Assembly: GCA_021846565.1 (NCBI GenBank)
Contig: JAJZWS010000001.1
Coordinates: forward strand, 19,810 to 83,809
DNA from: Bacillota bacterium
GTDB lineage: Bacteria > Bacillota > Sulfobacillia > Sulfobacillales > JAIMBI01
DNA length: 64,000 nucleotides
Reading direction: 5' to 3'
Below, in pieces: positions 1-12,539 of the stretch. A program made the translations under genes and the position numbers. A model generated the notes under the pieces. The model searched no databases. It was not told the origin of the DNA and worked only from the letters and a program-made list of their open reading frames with translations. How positions within the stretch are numbered: position 1 is the stretch's first letter; each line of letters begins with the position of its first letter.

Positions 1-2
1 GG

Positions 3-371
3 GTGGACGGGGAGGCGTACCTCCTCTTGGGGCAGTGCCGCCAGCGTTTGGGAGAAGTCGAAGTAGCGGACGCGTGCTACGAGAAGGCGCGGCTTAAGCA
101 CCCGCACGCGTGGTATCTCTACGGCTTGACGCGGCTTTTGCTGGGCCATGGCCCCGATGCCGTGCACTGTTTTAAGGCAGCCGTGGACGTGGTGCCAGAG
201 GTCGCGCCCCTGTTGGCGTTTTATCCGCGCGTGCGGGGAATTGGCGGCGAGGGGGCTCCGCGGCACCGCCAGGCGGTGCAGTTTGTGAATGCCACCGTCG
301 ATCTCTTTACCCGCGAGAGCCGCGAACTGCTGCGGTCGCTCATGACCGGTGAAGTGGCCAGCGCCCAGTGA
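3..371 (+). CDS. TPR-like repeat protein, probably 5'-truncated by the window edge
   Basis: ORF to window start; AYLLLGQCRQRLGEVEVADACYEKARLKHP resembles a TPR helix pair. Confidence 0.55.
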   Translation: MDGEAYLLLGQCRQRLGEVEVADACYEKARLKHPHAWYLYGLTRLLLGHGPDAVHCFKAAVDVVPEVAPLLAFYPRVRGIGGEGAPRHRQAVQFVNATVDLFTRESRELLRSLMTGEVASAQ

Positions 372-436
372 TGTTCGGCGATGAGTCAGGGAGGGCCGCC
401 GGGCTGGGAGGGAGTCGGAAAGGGGATGCGGACGGC

Positions 437-2161
<1,725 letters not shown>

Positions 2162-2183
2162 CGCTTCTCTGCCGGTCGTCCGA

Positions 2184-2189
2184 TACAAT
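2184..2189 (+). promoter_or_regulatory. Putative -10 element (TACAAT) upstream of yebC
   Basis: AT-rich hexamer in the short nadE-yebC gap; no convincing -35. Confidence 0.3.
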
Positions 2190-2258
2190 GGGGCGAAGAG
2201 GGCCATGTGCCAATGGCCCAGGTCCCAGTACATGACGAGCACGCGAAGGGAGGCGCCC

Positions 2259-3002
2259 ATGTCCGGTCACTCGAAGTGGGCCAACATCAAGCGCAAGAAA
2301 GCCAAAGTGGACGAGGCCAAAGGTGCTACGTTTTCGCGACTGACCAAGGAGGTGGCCTCGGCCGCTCGTCAGGGCGGCGGCAACCCGGATACCAATTTCA
2401 AGCTCCGCCTCGCGGTGGCGAAAGCCAAGGAGCAAAACGTACCCACCGCCAACATCGAGCGGGCCATCCTGCGCGCCACCGGCCAGATGCAGGGGGTCAG
2501 CTATGAAGAAGGCATTTATGAGGGCTATGGTCCGGGTGGCACCGCACTGCTGCTGGAAATCCTGACGGACAATCGCAACCGGACCGCCGGGGAGGTGCGG
2601 CACCTGTTCAGCCGGAACGGCGGCACGCTTTCGGAAAGCGGGTCGGTGCTCTGGATGTTTGACCAGAAGGGGCGGCTGTCCGTTCCCAAGAGTGCGGCCC
2701 CCAGCGAGGAGGCGCTCTTGGAGGCGGTCCTGGAGGCGGGGGGCGAGGACTTGGGCGGTGACGACGACGAGTGGGAAATCGTCACGGCGGCCGACCAGCT
2801 GGATGCGGTCCATCGCGCTCTGGAAGAGGCGGGCATCGCCATTGATGCGGCGAGCCTGGTGCGGGTGCCGAGCACCACCGTGGAGGTGGAGGGGGCAGAT
2901 CAAGATCGTCTGCTGCGCCTCATGGATCTGTTGGAGGAGCACGACGACGTCCAACGCGTGTACACCAACGCGCTGTTCGCCGATGACGACGGGGACGCGT
3001 GA
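2259..3002 (+). CDS. yebC: YebC/PmpR family transcriptional regulator
   Basis: MSGHSKWANIKRKKAKVDEAKG N-terminus, YEGYGPGG motif. Confidence 0.95.
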   Translation: MSGHSKWANIKRKKAKVDEAKGATFSRLTKEVASAARQGGGNPDTNFKLRLAVAKAKEQNVPTANIERAILRATGQMQGVSYEEGIYEGYGPGGTALLLEILTDNRNRTAGEVRHLFSRNGGTLSESGSVLWMFDQKGRLSVPKSAAPSEEALLEAVLEAGGEDLGGDDDEWEIVTAADQLDAVHRALEEAGIAIDAASLVRVPSTTVEVEGADQDRLLRLMDLLEEHDDVQRVYTNALFADDDGDA

Positions 3003-3481
3003 GCCGGGTCTTTGGGATCGACCCGGGGGTGGCCCGCCTGGGCTACGGGGTGCTGGACGAGGCGCCCGGCGGCCGGGTCAGTGTCGTCGTATTTGGTGTC
3101 ATCAGCACGGAGCCGGGCGAGGTAGGTCCGCGGCTCGCGCGGGTGTTTGATGGGCTGGAAGCGTTGCTGGCTGAGACCCGTCCGGACGTGGCGGCGGTGG
3201 AGCAGTTGTTTTTTGGCCAAAACACTACCACGGCGCTTGGGGTCAGCCAGGCACGCGGGGTGGCGCTCTTGGCTTTGGCTCGGGCCGGCGTGCCCATCCG
3301 CGAGGTGACCCCGTCTCAAGTGAAGCAGGCCGTGGCGGGCTGGGGCCGAGCGGACAAGCACCAAGTGCAGGCGATGGTGGCCCGACTGTTGAGCCTCGCA
3401 GCCGTTCCCCAGCCTGATGACGCCGCCGACGCCCTCGCCGTGGCCTGGAGTGCTCTCGGCGCCAGGGACCGGGCCCGATGA
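2999..3481 (+). CDS. ruvC: Crossover junction endodeoxyribonuclease RuvC
   Basis: FGIDPGVARLGYGVL, AVEQLFFGQNTTTALGVSQARG, DAADALAVA; GTGA overlap with yebC stop; followed by ruvA and ruvB. Confidence 0.95.
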   Translation: MSRVFGIDPGVARLGYGVLDEAPGGRVSVVVFGVISTEPGEVGPRLARVFDGLEALLAETRPDVAAVEQLFFGQNTTTALGVSQARGVALLALARAGVPIREVTPSQVKQAVAGWGRADKHQVQAMVARLLSLAAVPQPDDAADALAVAWSALGARDRAR

Positions 3482-4095
3482 TCCACTACGTGAGGGGAAC
3501 GGTGGCGGCGCGGGAAGCGGGCCGCGTGGTCATCGAGACCAGTGGGGGCTTGGGACTGGATGTCCTGGTGCCGTCATCCACGAGCGCGCGGCTGCCGGAG
3601 CCGGGCCACCCCGTGAAGCTTTATACCCACCTGGCCATCCGGGAGGACAGCTGGCAGCTGGCCGGCTTTCTCACGACCGAGGAGCGCGACGTGTTCCTGG
3701 CGCTATTGGCGGTCAATGGGGTGGGGATGAAGGTGGCGCTAGCGGTGCTGGGACACGTGAAGCCGGGTGGGCTCCGGACGGCCGTGGCCGCCGGCGACTG
3801 GAAGGCGCTCACCGCCGTTGTGGGGGTGGGTCCCAAGCTGGCCCAGCGTCTGGTGGTGGAACTGCGGGGTGTGCTGGCGGACGGGCCCGAAGAGATTCCG
3901 GCCGCCACCGGCCCGACGACCGCGGGGGACGAAGTGGTCGAAGGACTCATGGCGCTCGGCTATACTGGGGCGGAGGCCGCCTGGGCGGTCATGGGGATGG
4001 AGGGCACGGCGGCGGCCCGTCTGCGCGAGGCGTTGCGGCGGTTGGATTCCGGGAGGGGAGTGGGCGCTTCTGATGCCGACGGACGCGACGGGTAA
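3478..4095 (+). CDS. ruvA: Holliday junction branch migration protein RuvA
   Basis: MIHYVRGTV...[14 protein letters not shown]...[17 protein letters not shown] overlap with ruvC. Confidence 0.95.
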   Translation: MIHYVRGTVAAREAGRVVIETSGGLGLDVLVPSSTSARLPEPGHPVKLYTHLAIREDSWQLAGFLTTEERDVFLALLAVNGVGMKVALAVLGHVKPGGLRTAVAAGDWKALTAVVGVGPKLAQRLVVELRGVLADGPEEIPAATGPTTAGDEVVEGLMALGYTGAEAAWAVMGMEGTAAARLREALRRLDSGRGVGASDADGRDG

Positions 4096-5131
4096 CCCTG
4101 AGCGGACGGTGTCCAGCGGCCCCCTGTCGATCGACGAGCCGATGGATCCGACGCTCAGGCCAACTCGCCTTGGGGAATACGTGGGCCAGCGGCAGGTGAC
4201 CGAACGGCTCGGCGTGTTCGTGGAAGCCGCCCTTGCGCGGGGCGAGGCGCTGGACCACGTGCTGTTGTATGGCCCGCCGGGCTTGGGCAAAACCACGCTG
4301 GCGCACATCATCGCCAACGAGTTGGGGGCGGGCATTCGCATCACCAGTGGCCCGGCCATTGAGCGCGCCGGAGACTTGGCGGCGATTCTCACCAATCTGG
4401 ATGAGCGCGACGTACTGTTCATCGACGAGATCCACCGCCTGAACCGGGCCGTGGAAGAGGTATTGTACCCGGCTATGGAGGATTACGCGTTGGATCTGGT
4501 GCTGGGCAAGGGTCCCAGTGCTCGGTCGGTGAGACTGGACCTGCCACGGTTCACGCTGGTGGGGGCCACCACGCGTGCGGGCATGCTCACCTCCCCCTTG
4601 CGGGACCGGTTTGGCGTCATTCTGCATCTGGACTTTTACCCGGTCGACGAGCTGGCGCAGATTGTGGTCCGTACCGGCCGCATCCTGGGGATGGAACTGC
4701 TGCCGGCGTTGGCCCAGGAGGTCGCGCGGCGGAGCCGCGGGACCCCGCGGGTGGCCAACCGGCTGCTGCGGCGGCTGCGCGACTACGCGGAGGTGCGCGC
4801 AGGCGGGGTGTTGACGGCGGCGGTCCTAGACGAGGGACTCACGCTGTTGGAAGTGGACCAGTACGGGCTGGACCTCGTGGATCGGCGAGTGCTGTGGGCG
4901 GTGGCCGACCGTTATGGGGGCGGGCCGGTCGGATTAGAAACGCTGGCGGCCTCCGTGGGCGAGGAGCCCTCGACGTTGGAAGATTTGGTGGAACCGTATT
5001 TGTTGCAGGTGGGTTTGCTGGAACGTACTCCCCGCGGCCGGCAGCTGACGGCCACGGGGCTCAAATATTTGGGCCGGGACCCCCGGGGCCGGGCTCAGCT
5101 GGCGTTGCCGGATCCAGAAGCCCCTTCGTAA
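4073..5131 (+). CDS. ruvB: Holliday junction DNA helicase RuvB
   Basis: [55 protein letters not shown] at 4073 overlaps ruvA. Confidence 0.97.
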   Translation: MPTDATGNPERTVSSGPLSIDEPMDPTLRPTRLGEYVGQRQVTERLGVFVEAALARGEALDHVLLYGPPGLGKTTLAHIIANELGAGIRITSGPAIERAGDLAAILTNLDERDVLFIDEIHRLNRAVEEVLYPAMEDYALDLVLGKGPSARSVRLDLPRFTLVGATTRAGMLTSPLRDRFGVILHLDFYPVDELAQIVVRTGRILGMELLPALAQEVARRSRGTPRVANRLLRRLRDYAEVRAGGVLTAAVLDEGLTLLEVDQYGLDLVDRRVLWAVADRYGGGPVGLETLAASVGEEPSTLEDLVEPYLLQVGLLERTPRGRQLTATGLKYLGRDPRGRAQLALPDPEAPS

Positions 5132-5194
5132 ACTCCTGGCCGCAAATTGCCGCGGGGTTGCGAATCATTGCAAGAGACGGTGAGGTGAACCAGC

Positions 5195-5947
5195 GTGGGC
5201 CTTCACTTCGGCGGCCAGTCGTTAGGCGACGAGATGCTGAGGCGAGCCCGTCAGGGGGACCGCGACGCGCGTGACGCGCTGCTTCGGGACTTCATGCCGT
5301 TCATCTTGCGCGTGGCGAGCCAGGTGGGCGGTCGATACATCCGGACCGGCGAGGATGAGGAGGTCAGCGTGGGCCTCTTGGCGTTCAACGAGGCAATCGA
5401 TGCATACGTGCCCGAGCGGGGTGCGTTTCTGAGTTTTGCTCAAACCGTCATTACCCGCCGACTCATTGACCACTATCGGCGCCGCCGGAGGGAGCCGGAG
5501 GTGCCGCTGTCCGAACTGGAACGTGAGGAAGGCGTCGACCATGGTGGGCCGACGGTGCTGGATTTGGCGGCCAGCGCCGCCTGGCAGGTGCGGGAGGCGG
5601 ACGAGGCGCGCCGCGCCGAGATCGGGGAGTTGTCCAGTGCGCTGGCCGCCTTCGGGATTCAGTTTGACGATTTACCCAAACACTGCCCGCGCCACCGAGA
5701 TGCGCGCGCGCGGGCCATCAAGCTGGCGGCGGCGCTGGCCGCCGACCCCGAGATGGTGCAGCAGCTGTTGGCCATGGGGGTCCTGCCGCTGGCGGCCTTG
5801 GCGAAAGCCACCGGCGCTACGCGCAAAACGCTGGAGCGGCATCGCCGGTATATCATCGCCGTCGCGTTAATTTTCATCCATGAGTGGCCGGAGCTGCAAA
5901 GCTATTTGCGACCTGCAGCGGGAGAAGAACGGGGGAGTCGGCCATGA
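5195..5947 (+). CDS. sigI: RNA polymerase sigma factor SigI
   Basis: ARQGDRDARDALLRDFMPFILRVAS...LLAFNEAIDAYVPERGAFLSFAQTVITRRLIDHYRRRRRE typical of sigma-I; followed by rsgI. Confidence 0.88.
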   Translation: MGLHFGGQSLGDEMLRRARQGDRDARDALLRDFMPFILRVASQVGGRYIRTGEDEEVSVGLLAFNEAIDAYVPERGAFLSFAQTVITRRLIDHYRRRRREPEVPLSELEREEGVDHGGPTVLDLAASAAWQVREADEARRAEIGELSSALAAFGIQFDDLPKHCPRHRDARARAIKLAAALAADPEMVQQLLAMGVLPLAALAKATGATRKTLERHRRYIIAVALIFIHEWPELQSYLRPAAGEERGSRP

Positions 5948-7083
5948 TCCGGCGCGGCGTGGTGTTATCGGTGCGGGGGCGGGTGCTCACGGTCCTGTGC
6001 CCGGGCGGCGAGGTGAAGACGGTCCCCTGGACCGGCCGGATGCCGTCGGTGGGTCAGGAAATTTGTGTCGGGACAGCACACGCCGCGCAGTGGTCGGCAT
6101 GGGGGGCGGCGGCGGCCCTGATGGTGCTCGTGGCGGGGGGGCTCTGGCACGCGCTGCGGCCCCCGGGGGCACCCGTCGTCGCCTCAACGGCCGCCGTGGG
6201 GGTGGTGAGCGTGGACATCAACCCCAGCGTGGAGTTGATGGTGAGCCGCAGCGATCAGGTGGTGGCCGTGCGGGCCTACGACGCTGCGGGCGCGAAGCTG
6301 GTGCAGGCGGAGCCGCATCTCAGGGGGGAGGCGCTGGTGGTGGCGGTGGAAGCCGTGGAGGCGTGGGCGCGGAGCCACGGCTACCTGACGACCGCCCACC
6401 CGGTCGTGATGCTGGCCGGCTGGGCTGCTAGCCCCGAGACGGAGGCCACCGTGGCGGGCGATCTTCGCCAGCTCAAAGTGGCGCTGCAGCGCCGGGCGGT
6501 CCCCGGTTCGGTGCTGGCGCTTCCACTGGCCACGGGATCGGCATTCCACGCGTCGGAGCACGCGGGACTGTCCCTAGGCCGATATCTTTTGGCCGGCATG
6601 CTGGGGAAGACGCCAGCCGCCGTGGCGAACGTGCCTCTGGACAAACTGTTTCAGGCGTGGCCCCCCAAAGCATCCGTGCCCTCCTCGACGCACAAGGACC
6701 ACTCGCCTGCCCACAGTAAAAGTACAAGCTCGTCGGCGGCCGCCAGTCACGGGACGGGGGCTGCCAGCGGAACCACCACGCGACCGAAGCAGAGCAAAAC
6801 GGCGAAAACTGCTGTAGTGCCTCCGCCCCAGGCGCTCAGCACCGTGTCGGGGCAGCTGACGGGTCTGGGCCCCGACGACGTGATGGTGAATGGCCAGGCG
6901 TATCCGCTGGCATCGTCGGTGTCCATCACGATTGACGGGAGGGCGGTGCGGTTTTCCCTGGGTCGGGTGCTGGGCAATCTGCAGGCGTCGGTGGTGCTGA
7001 CCCTGGATAGCGCGGGCCAAGTGGTATCCCTGGCGGTGACCGGCGGTCCCGCTGGGAGCCCGTCGGTGCCGGGCCGCCCTTAA
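5944..7083 (+). CDS. rsgI: RsgI-type anti-sigma-I factor
   Basis: N-terminal RsgI-like domain (MIRRGVVLSVRGRVLTVLCPGGEV), one TM, VSVDINPSVELMVS motif; overlaps sigI. Confidence 0.85.
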   Translation: MIRRGVVLSVRGRVLTVLCPGGEVKTVPWTGRMPSVGQEICVGTAHAAQWSAWGAAAALMVLVAGGLWHALRPPGAPVVASTAAVGVVSVDINPSVELMVSRSDQVVAVRAYDAAGAKLVQAEPHLRGEALVVAVEAVEAWARSHGYLTTAHPVVMLAGWAASPETEATVAGDLRQLKVALQRRAVPGSVLALPLATGSAFHASEHAGLSLGRYLLAGMLGKTPAAVANVPLDKLFQAWPPKASVPSSTHKDHSPAHSKSTSSSAAASHGTGAASGTTTRPKQSKTAKTAVVPPPQALSTVSGQLTGLGPDDVMVNGQAYPLASSVSITIDGRAVRFSLGRVLGNLQASVVLTLDSAGQVVSLAVTGGPAGSPSVPGRP

Positions 7084-7163
7084 CGCTCAAATGCCTGCGT
7101 GCCTTGGACTTCCGGACGCGAGGCCCCTAAACTCCTTCTTGCCGGGTTCGCGGCCCATGCGCC

Positions 7164-7484
7164 GTGCCTCGGGCCAGGATACTCAGCGAGGGCGAGAAGG
7201 AGGGGACGACGACGAGCGCATCATCATCAGGCCAATTTTTATACGTCCTGCTGATTCTTGTCGTGGGCGGCATGATGGCGTTTACGCTCCTGCAGCGGCG
7301 CCAGGCGCAAAGGCAGCGCCAGACGCTGCAGCAAGGCGTGCAGCGGGGCGATCGCGTGGTGACGCTGGGCGGCATCGTGGGCCGGGTGGCTTCCGTGGAC
7401 GGCGACCGAGTGCGGCTCACGGTGGCCGACGGGGTCGACGTGGAGGTGCTGCGATGGGGAATCGGTCAGCGACTGGACCGGTAG
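7164..7484 (+). CDS. yajC: YajC-like preprotein translocase auxiliary subunit
   Basis: Single N-terminal TM then QRRQAQRQRQTLQQGVQRGDRVVTLGGIVGRVASVDGDRVRL. Confidence 0.8.
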   Translation: MPRARILSEGEKEGTTTSASSSGQFLYVLLILVVGGMMAFTLLQRRQAQRQRQTLQQGVQRGDRVVTLGGIVGRVASVDGDRVRLTVADGVDVEVLRWGIGQRLDR

Positions 7485-7509
7485 GCCGCGGGCGTGCCGG
7501 GCGCTGTGT

Positions 7510-7515
7510 TATAAT
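7510..7515 (+). promoter_or_regulatory. Putative -10 element (TATAAT) upstream of the glutamate dehydrogenase gene
   Basis: Exact TATAAT about 50 nt before a GTG start preceded by AAGGAGG. Confidence 0.4.
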
Positions 7516-7564
7516 GGCGCCACTTTCCGGGTTCCGGTCCTTAACGTGAAGGAGGACTCAGCGC

Positions 7565-8818
7565 GTGGCGGATGCCAGTCTCAACCCGTACTTGCGTGCA
7601 CAGCAGGCGTTCAAAGAAGCGGTCGATACCCTGGGGTTGGAACCGGGCGTATACGAGCTGTTGAAGCAACCCCTCCGTTTTTATGAAGTGGCGGTGCCCT
7701 TTATTCGCGACGACGGCACATTGCAGGTGTTTCCGGGGTATCGCTCGCATCACAACGATGCGCTGGGCCCCACCAAAGGCGGTTTGCGCTTTCATCCCGA
7801 CGTCAATGCGGACGAGGTGAAGGCGCTTTCGATGTGGATGACCGTGAAGTGTGCCCTCCTGGGTCTGCCGTACGGCGGAGGCAAGGGGGGCATTGCGTGT
7901 GACCCCGAACAGTTGTCGGAGGGCGAGCTGGAACGGTTGTCGCGCGAATACATCCGCGGCATTGCGCTGGTGATCGGACCGGACAAGGATATCCCAGCAC
8001 CGGATGTGTCCACCAACCCGCAGATCATGGCGTGGATGGTGGATGAGTACAGCCGCATCCGTGGCGAGAACAGCTTTGGCATGATCACCGGCAAACCGTT
8101 GGTCATCGGCGGCTCTCAGGGGCGGCTGGAGGCCACCGGCCGCGGGCTCGTGTCGGCCGTGCGGGAGATGGCCCGTCAGGTGAATCTGGACTTCGCCAAG
8201 AGCCGCGTAGCCATTCAGGGTTTTGGCAACGTGGGGTCAGTGGGGGCCGCGACGGCGCACGACATGGGAGCGCGGGTGGTGGCCGTGTCGGACAAAGAGG
8301 GCGGCATCTACAATCCTGAGGGGCTGGATGTGCCCGGCGTGCTGGCGTACAAGCAGGTGCACCGCAACGTGGTGGGCTTTCCGGGGGCCGAGTCGGTGTC
8401 CAACCATGACCTGCTGGAGCTCCCGTGCGACATTCTGCTGCCGGCCGCCTTGGAAAACGTCATCACGGCCGACAACGCGGACCGGATTCAGGCCCGCATC
8501 GTGGGCGAAGGGGCCAACGGGCCCACCACCCCCGAGGCCGATCAAATTTTGTTCGAGAAGGGCGTCATGGTGGTGCCGGACATTCTGGCGAACGCCGGGG
8601 GCGTCACGGTGTCGTACTTCGAGTGGGTGCAAAATCAGAGCCGCTGGTACTGGACTGAGGCCGAGGTGGACGAGCGGCTGCATCAGATGATGGGCTCGGC
8701 GATTGAGGCGATGCATGAGATGCACGAGCGCTATGGGGTGAGTCACCGCCGTGCGGCGTATCTGGTGGCCGTCGATCGGATTGCGTCAGCCATGCGCGTG
8801 CGCGGCTGGCTGAAATGA
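7565..8818 (+). CDS. Glu/Leu/Phe/Val family dehydrogenase (NAD(P)-specific glutamate dehydrogenase)
   Basis: [55 protein letters not shown]. Confidence 0.93.
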   Translation: MADASLNPYLRAQQAFKEAVDTLGLEPGVYELLKQPLRFYEVAVPFIRDDGTLQVFPGYRSHHNDALGPTKGGLRFHPDVNADEVKALSMWMTVKCALLGLPYGGGKGGIACDPEQLSEGELERLSREYIRGIALVIGPDKDIPAPDVSTNPQIMAWMVDEYSRIRGENSFGMITGKPLVIGGSQGRLEATGRGLVSAVREMARQVNLDFAKSRVAIQGFGNVGSVGAATAHDMGARVVAVSDKEGGIYNPEGLDVPGVLAYKQVHRNVVGFPGAESVSNHDLLELPCDILLPAALENVITADNADRIQARIVGEGANGPTTPEADQILFEKGVMVVPDILANAGGVTVSYFEWVQNQSRWYWTEAEVDERLHQMMGSAIEAMHEMHERYGVSHRRAAYLVAVDRIASAMRVRGWLK

Positions 8819-10419
8819 ACGCGGCCGGACCCGGGGGCACGGTCGGGCCGGCCCGTCCGCCGGCCGAAACGCTTTCCGGCATCCCGGTGGATCTGGTGTA
8901 TCGGCAGCCCGCGGGGGGCGCCCTGGGCGATCCCGGCCGGTTCCCGTTCACGCGGGGCATCTACCCGACGATGTATCGCGGCCGCCTGTGGACTATGCGG
9001 CAGTATGCGGGCTTCGGCACGCCGGCCGAGTCCAATCGGCGCTATCGCTACCTGTTGGAGCAAGGGCAGACGGGCCTCTCTGTCGCGTTTGACCTGCCGA
9101 CCCAGATGGGGTTCGACTCGGATGACCCCGCGGTCGCCGGGGAAGTCGGCAAGGTCGGCGTGGCCATTGACTCGCTGGCAGACATGGAGATTCTGTTGGA
9201 GGGGCTGCCGCTGGACCGGGTGACCGTGTCGATGACCATTAATGCGCCGGCCGCGATTTTGCTCCTGATGGTTCTGGCCGTGGCGGAGCAGCAGGGGGTG
9301 CCCTGGGACCGGGTGTCGGGCACCATCCAGAACGATATTTTGAAAGAGTATGCCGCGCGGGGCACCTATATTTTCCCCCCGCGGCCCTCGATGCGGCTTA
9401 TCACCGACACATTTGGCTGGTGCGCCCGCCATGTGCCGGCATGGAATACCATATCGATCTCGGGCTATCACATCCGGGAGGCCGGCTCCACGGCGGCTCA
9501 GGAAATGGCCTTTACGCTGGCCAACGGCATTGCGTACGTCGAGGCTGCGCTGGCGGCCGGGCTCGGGGTGGACCAAGTGAGCCCCCGCCTGTCGTTTTTC
9601 TTCAATGCGCAGATTGACCTGTTTGAGGAAGTGGCCAAGTTTCGGGCTGCGCGTCGGATGTGGGCGCGGATCATGCGGGACCGCTTCGGTGCCACCGATC
9701 CCCGATCCCAGATGCTGCGGTTTCATACGCAGACAGCGGGGTCGTCACTCACGGCGCAGCAGGTGGACAACAACGTGGTGCGCGTCGCCATCGAAGCGAT
9801 GGCGGCCGTGCTGGGTGGCACGCAGTCGCTGCACACCAACTCGCGGGACGAGGCGCTGGGGCTCCCAACTGAGGCATCGGCCCGGCTGGCCCTTCGCACC
9901 CAGCAAGTGCTGGCATATGAAACCGGGGTGGTCAACACGGTTGATCCGCTGGCGGGCTCGTATTTCGTAGAGGCGCTGACGGATCGGCTGGAGCAGGAAG
10001 CGCAGCGCTATTTGGATGAGGTCGATCGCCGCGGAGGCGCCGTGGCCGCCATCGAGTCGGGTTATGTCCAGAAAGAAATTCAGGATGCGGCGTGGCGGTA
10101 CCAGCAGCAGGTGGAGCGCGGCGAGAAGATCCAGGTGGGGGTCAATCGGTTCCAGGACGACGCGCAGGATCCGGTGCCCGTAGCCGTGGTGGATGCCCAG
10201 GCTGAGACGGTGCAGCGCCAGAGCCTGGCCCGGGTGCGGGACGCACGCGACGCCGCCCGCGTCACGGCGGCGCTGGCGCGGCTGGCCGAGGTGGCCCGGG
10301 GCGACGGCAACCTGCTGCCCCCGCTGCTGGAGGCCGTGCGCGCGTACGCCACTCTGGGGGAGATGGTGGGCACATTGAAAAAACAGTTCGGGCAGTACCG
10401 CCCGCCGGTGGTGCTGTGA
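8815..10419 (+). CDS. Methylmalonyl-CoA mutase large/N-terminal (catalytic) subunit; no B12-binding domain
   Basis: [56 protein letters not shown]; ends at 534 aa without the C-terminal cobalamin (DxHxxG) domain. Confidence 0.92.
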   Translation: MNAAGPGGTVGPARPPAETLSGIPVDLVYRQPAGGALGDPGRFPFTRGIYPTMYRGRLWTMRQYAGFGTPAESNRRYRYLLEQGQTGLSVAFDLPTQMGFDSDDPAVAGEVGKVGVAIDSLADMEILLEGLPLDRVTVSMTINAPAAILLLMVLAVAEQQGVPWDRVSGTIQNDILKEYAARGTYIFPPRPSMRLITDTFGWCARHVPAWNTISISGYHIREAGSTAAQEMAFTLANGIAYVEAALAAGLGVDQVSPRLSFFFNAQIDLFEEVAKFRAARRMWARIMRDRFGATDPRSQMLRFHTQTAGSSLTAQQVDNNVVRVAIEAMAAVLGGTQSLHTNSRDEALGLPTEASARLALRTQQVLAYETGVVNTVDPLAGSYFVEALTDRLEQEAQRYLDEVDRRGGAVAAIESGYVQKEIQDAAWRYQQQVERGEKIQVGVNRFQDDAQDPVPVAVVDAQAETVQRQSLARVRDARDAARVTAALARLAEVARGDGNLLPPLLEAVRAYATLGEMVGTLKKQFGQYRPPVVL

Positions 10420-10850
10420 GCGGCGACGGCCTGGCTCGAGCCCACGGATGGCCGCTGGACCACATCGGTGTGGCGGTGGCGGATTTGGACGCGGCGGTCG
10501 CACGGTGGGCTTCGTTGGGCTTTGGGCCGGGCCGGATTGAGGACGTGCCGGGCGACCACATTCGCGTGGCCTTTCTTCCCTGGGACGCGGGAGAGCTTGA
10601 GCTTATGGCGCCGGTGGGACCTGACGGGACGGTGGCCCGCTTTTTGGCCAAGCGGGGACCGGGACTGCACCACCTGGCCTTTCGAGTCGACCATCTCGCC
10701 GATGTGCTGCACGGACTAGCGGCAGATGGCGTGCGCCTGGTGGACGAGGTTCCGCGTCCGGGATCCCGCGGCACGCGGGTGGCCTTCCTGCACCCCAGTG
10801 CGTGTGAGGGCGTGCTGACCGAACTGGTGGAGGCGCCCGATGGCCGATAA
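10416..10850 (+). CDS. mce: Methylmalonyl-CoA epimerase (VOC family)
   Basis: [15 protein letters not shown]...[12 protein letters not shown]; operonic with the mutase and carboxylase. Confidence 0.9.
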   Translation: MSGDGLARAHGWPLDHIGVAVADLDAAVARWASLGFGPGRIEDVPGDHIRVAFLPWDAGELELMAPVGPDGTVARFLAKRGPGLHHLAFRVDHLADVLHGLAADGVRLVDEVPRPGSRGTRVAFLHPSACEGVLTELVEAPDGR

Positions 10851-12363
10851 CGAAAAGATTCAGGAGCTGGTGCACCGTGAGGCGCGCATCCGGGCGATGG
10901 GCGGACCCGACCGGGTGGCGCGTCAGCATCAGTTGGGCAAGTGGACGGCTCGTGAACGCTTGGACGCCCTGCTGGACGCGGGGACATTCCAGGAGTTGGG
11001 GGCCCACGTCGTGGCGCGGGTCGGTGAACCCGCCCCGGCGGACGGCGTGGTGACGGGTGTCGGCCAGGTGGCGGGTCGTCCAGTGTATGTGTACGCCCAG
11101 GACTTCACCGTGGTGGGCGGCTCGCTGGGGGAGATGCACGCCCAGAAGATTCAAGCCATGCAGGATTTGGCCCTCAAAGCGGGTTGCCCGATGATTGGCC
11201 TGAACGACTCGGGTGGCGCGCGCATTCAGGAGGGTGTAGATGCCCTGTCTGGGTACGGCGCCATCTTTCGCCGAAACACGCACGCGTCCGGGGTCATCCC
11301 CCAGATCACGGTGATCATGGGGCCCAGCGCCGGCGGTGCGGTGTATTCGCCAGCGCTCACGGACCTGGTGGTAATGGTGCGCGGCACGGCGCAGATGTTT
11401 ATCACTGGCCCGCAGGTGATTCGGGCCGTGACGGGGGAGCAGGTGACTGCCGAACAACTGGGTGGGGCGGACGCCCAACTGACCAAATCCGGCGTGGCCC
11501 ACTTCGCGGTGGACGACGACCGTGCCGCCCTCGCGCTCACCCGCGAGTTGTTGGCGCGGTTTCCCGCCAACAACGTGGAAGACCCGCCGCGGCGGCCCGC
11601 TCGGCCGCCGCGGGCGGTAGACTTGAACGGCCTGGTGCCCAACGACCCCAACAAACCGTATGATGTCCGCCGGGTGATTGCCGGCTTGGTGGACGATGAA
11701 AGTTTTCTGGAGTGCCAGGCGGGGTATGCCGACAACGTGGTGGTGGGCTGGGCGTATGTGGACGGGCAGCCCATGGGCGTTATTGCCAATCAGCCCCGGG
11801 TGCTGGCGGGCACGCTCGACATCGACGGGTCGGACAAGCTGGCGAGGTTTGTGCGGCTTTGTGATGCGTTTAACTTTCCTCTGCTCACGCTGGTGGACAC
11901 CCCCGGCTACCTGCCCGGCACGGCGCAGGAGTACGGCGGCATCATTCGGCACGGGGCGAAAGTGCTGTACGCGTACGCCGAAGCCACTGTGCCGAAAATC
12001 ACCGTGATTGTGCGCAAGGCGTACGGCGGCGCGTATCTGGCGATGTGCAGCCGGTCGCTGGGGGCAGATTTGGCGATAGCCTGGCCCAGTGCCGAGATTG
12101 CCGTCATGGGTCCAGAGCCCGCCGCCAACATCATTTATCGCCGAGACCTGGAAACGGCCGAGGATCCGGCCGCCGCCCGCCGGGAGAAGGTGGCGGAGTA
12201 CCGCGAGCGTTTTGCCAATCCGTACGTGGCCGCGGCCCGCGGGTACGTGGACGCCGTGGTGGAGCCGGCGGAAACCCGGCATGCCTTGGTCCGCATGCTG
12301 TCGAGCCTTCTGTCCAAGCGCGAGGCGCGTCCCAGTAAGAAGCACGGAAACGTGCCGCTGTGA
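10840..12363 (+). CDS. Acyl-CoA (propionyl-/methylmalonyl-CoA) carboxylase beta (carboxyltransferase) subunit
   Basis: ARERLDALLDAGTFQELG, GLNDSGGARIQEGVDALSGYG, GPSAGGAVYSPALTD, GPEPAANIIYRRD. Confidence 0.94.
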   Translation: MADNEKIQELVHREARIRAMGGPDRVARQHQLGKWTARERLDALLDAGTFQELGAHVVARVGEPAPADGVVTGVGQVAGRPVYVYAQDFTVVGGSLGEMHAQKIQAMQDLALKAGCPMIGLNDSGGARIQEGVDALSGYGAIFRRNTHASGVIPQITVIMGPSAGGAVYSPALTDLVVMVRGTAQMFITGPQVIRAVTGEQVTAEQLGGADAQLTKSGVAHFAVDDDRAALALTRELLARFPANNVEDPPRRPARPPRAVDLNGLVPNDPNKPYDVRRVIAGLVDDESFLECQAGYADNVVVGWAYVDGQPMGVIANQPRVLAGTLDIDGSDKLARFVRLCDAFNFPLLTLVDTPGYLPGTAQEYGGIIRHGAKVLYAYAEATVPKITVIVRKAYGGAYLAMCSRSLGADLAIAWPSAEIAVMGPEPAANIIYRRDLETAEDPAAARREKVAEYRERFANPYVAAARGYVDAVVEPAETRHALVRMLSSLLSKREARPSKKHGNVPL

Positions 12364-12539
12364 CGGGCCCGACGGAACCGACACCGGAGGCGTTGCGGCG
12401 GTTGGCGGCCATCGTCGCCGCGGTGATGGCGTCCGACCAGGGTGCGGTGGTGGTGCGTGTGCGCCCGGTCTGGCCAGACCCGGGGCCGTGGACCTGGTTG
12501 GGGCGTCGTGATGCAATGCAGGGAGGGGGACGGTGGTGA
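12360..12539 (+). CDS. Small (59 aa) carboxylase-associated protein; absent from the supplied ORF track
   Basis: GTG start overlapping the stop of the beta subunit, stop overlapping the next gene's ATG; MTGPTEPTPEALRRLAAIVAAVMASDQGAVVVRVRPVWPDPGPWTWLGRRDAMQGGGRW resembles short spacer proteins between carboxyltransferase and biotin carrier genes. Confidence 0.7.
   Translation: MTGPTEPTPEALRRLAAIVAAVMASDQGAVVVRVRPVWPDPGPWTWLGRRDAMQGGGRW

Noticed and set aside
10603-12516. 637-aa minus-strand ORF opposite the carboxyltransferase
   Set aside because: Antisense shadow ORF; His/Arg/Pro/Gln-rich with no recognisable domain, whereas the plus strand encodes a clear carboxyltransferase.
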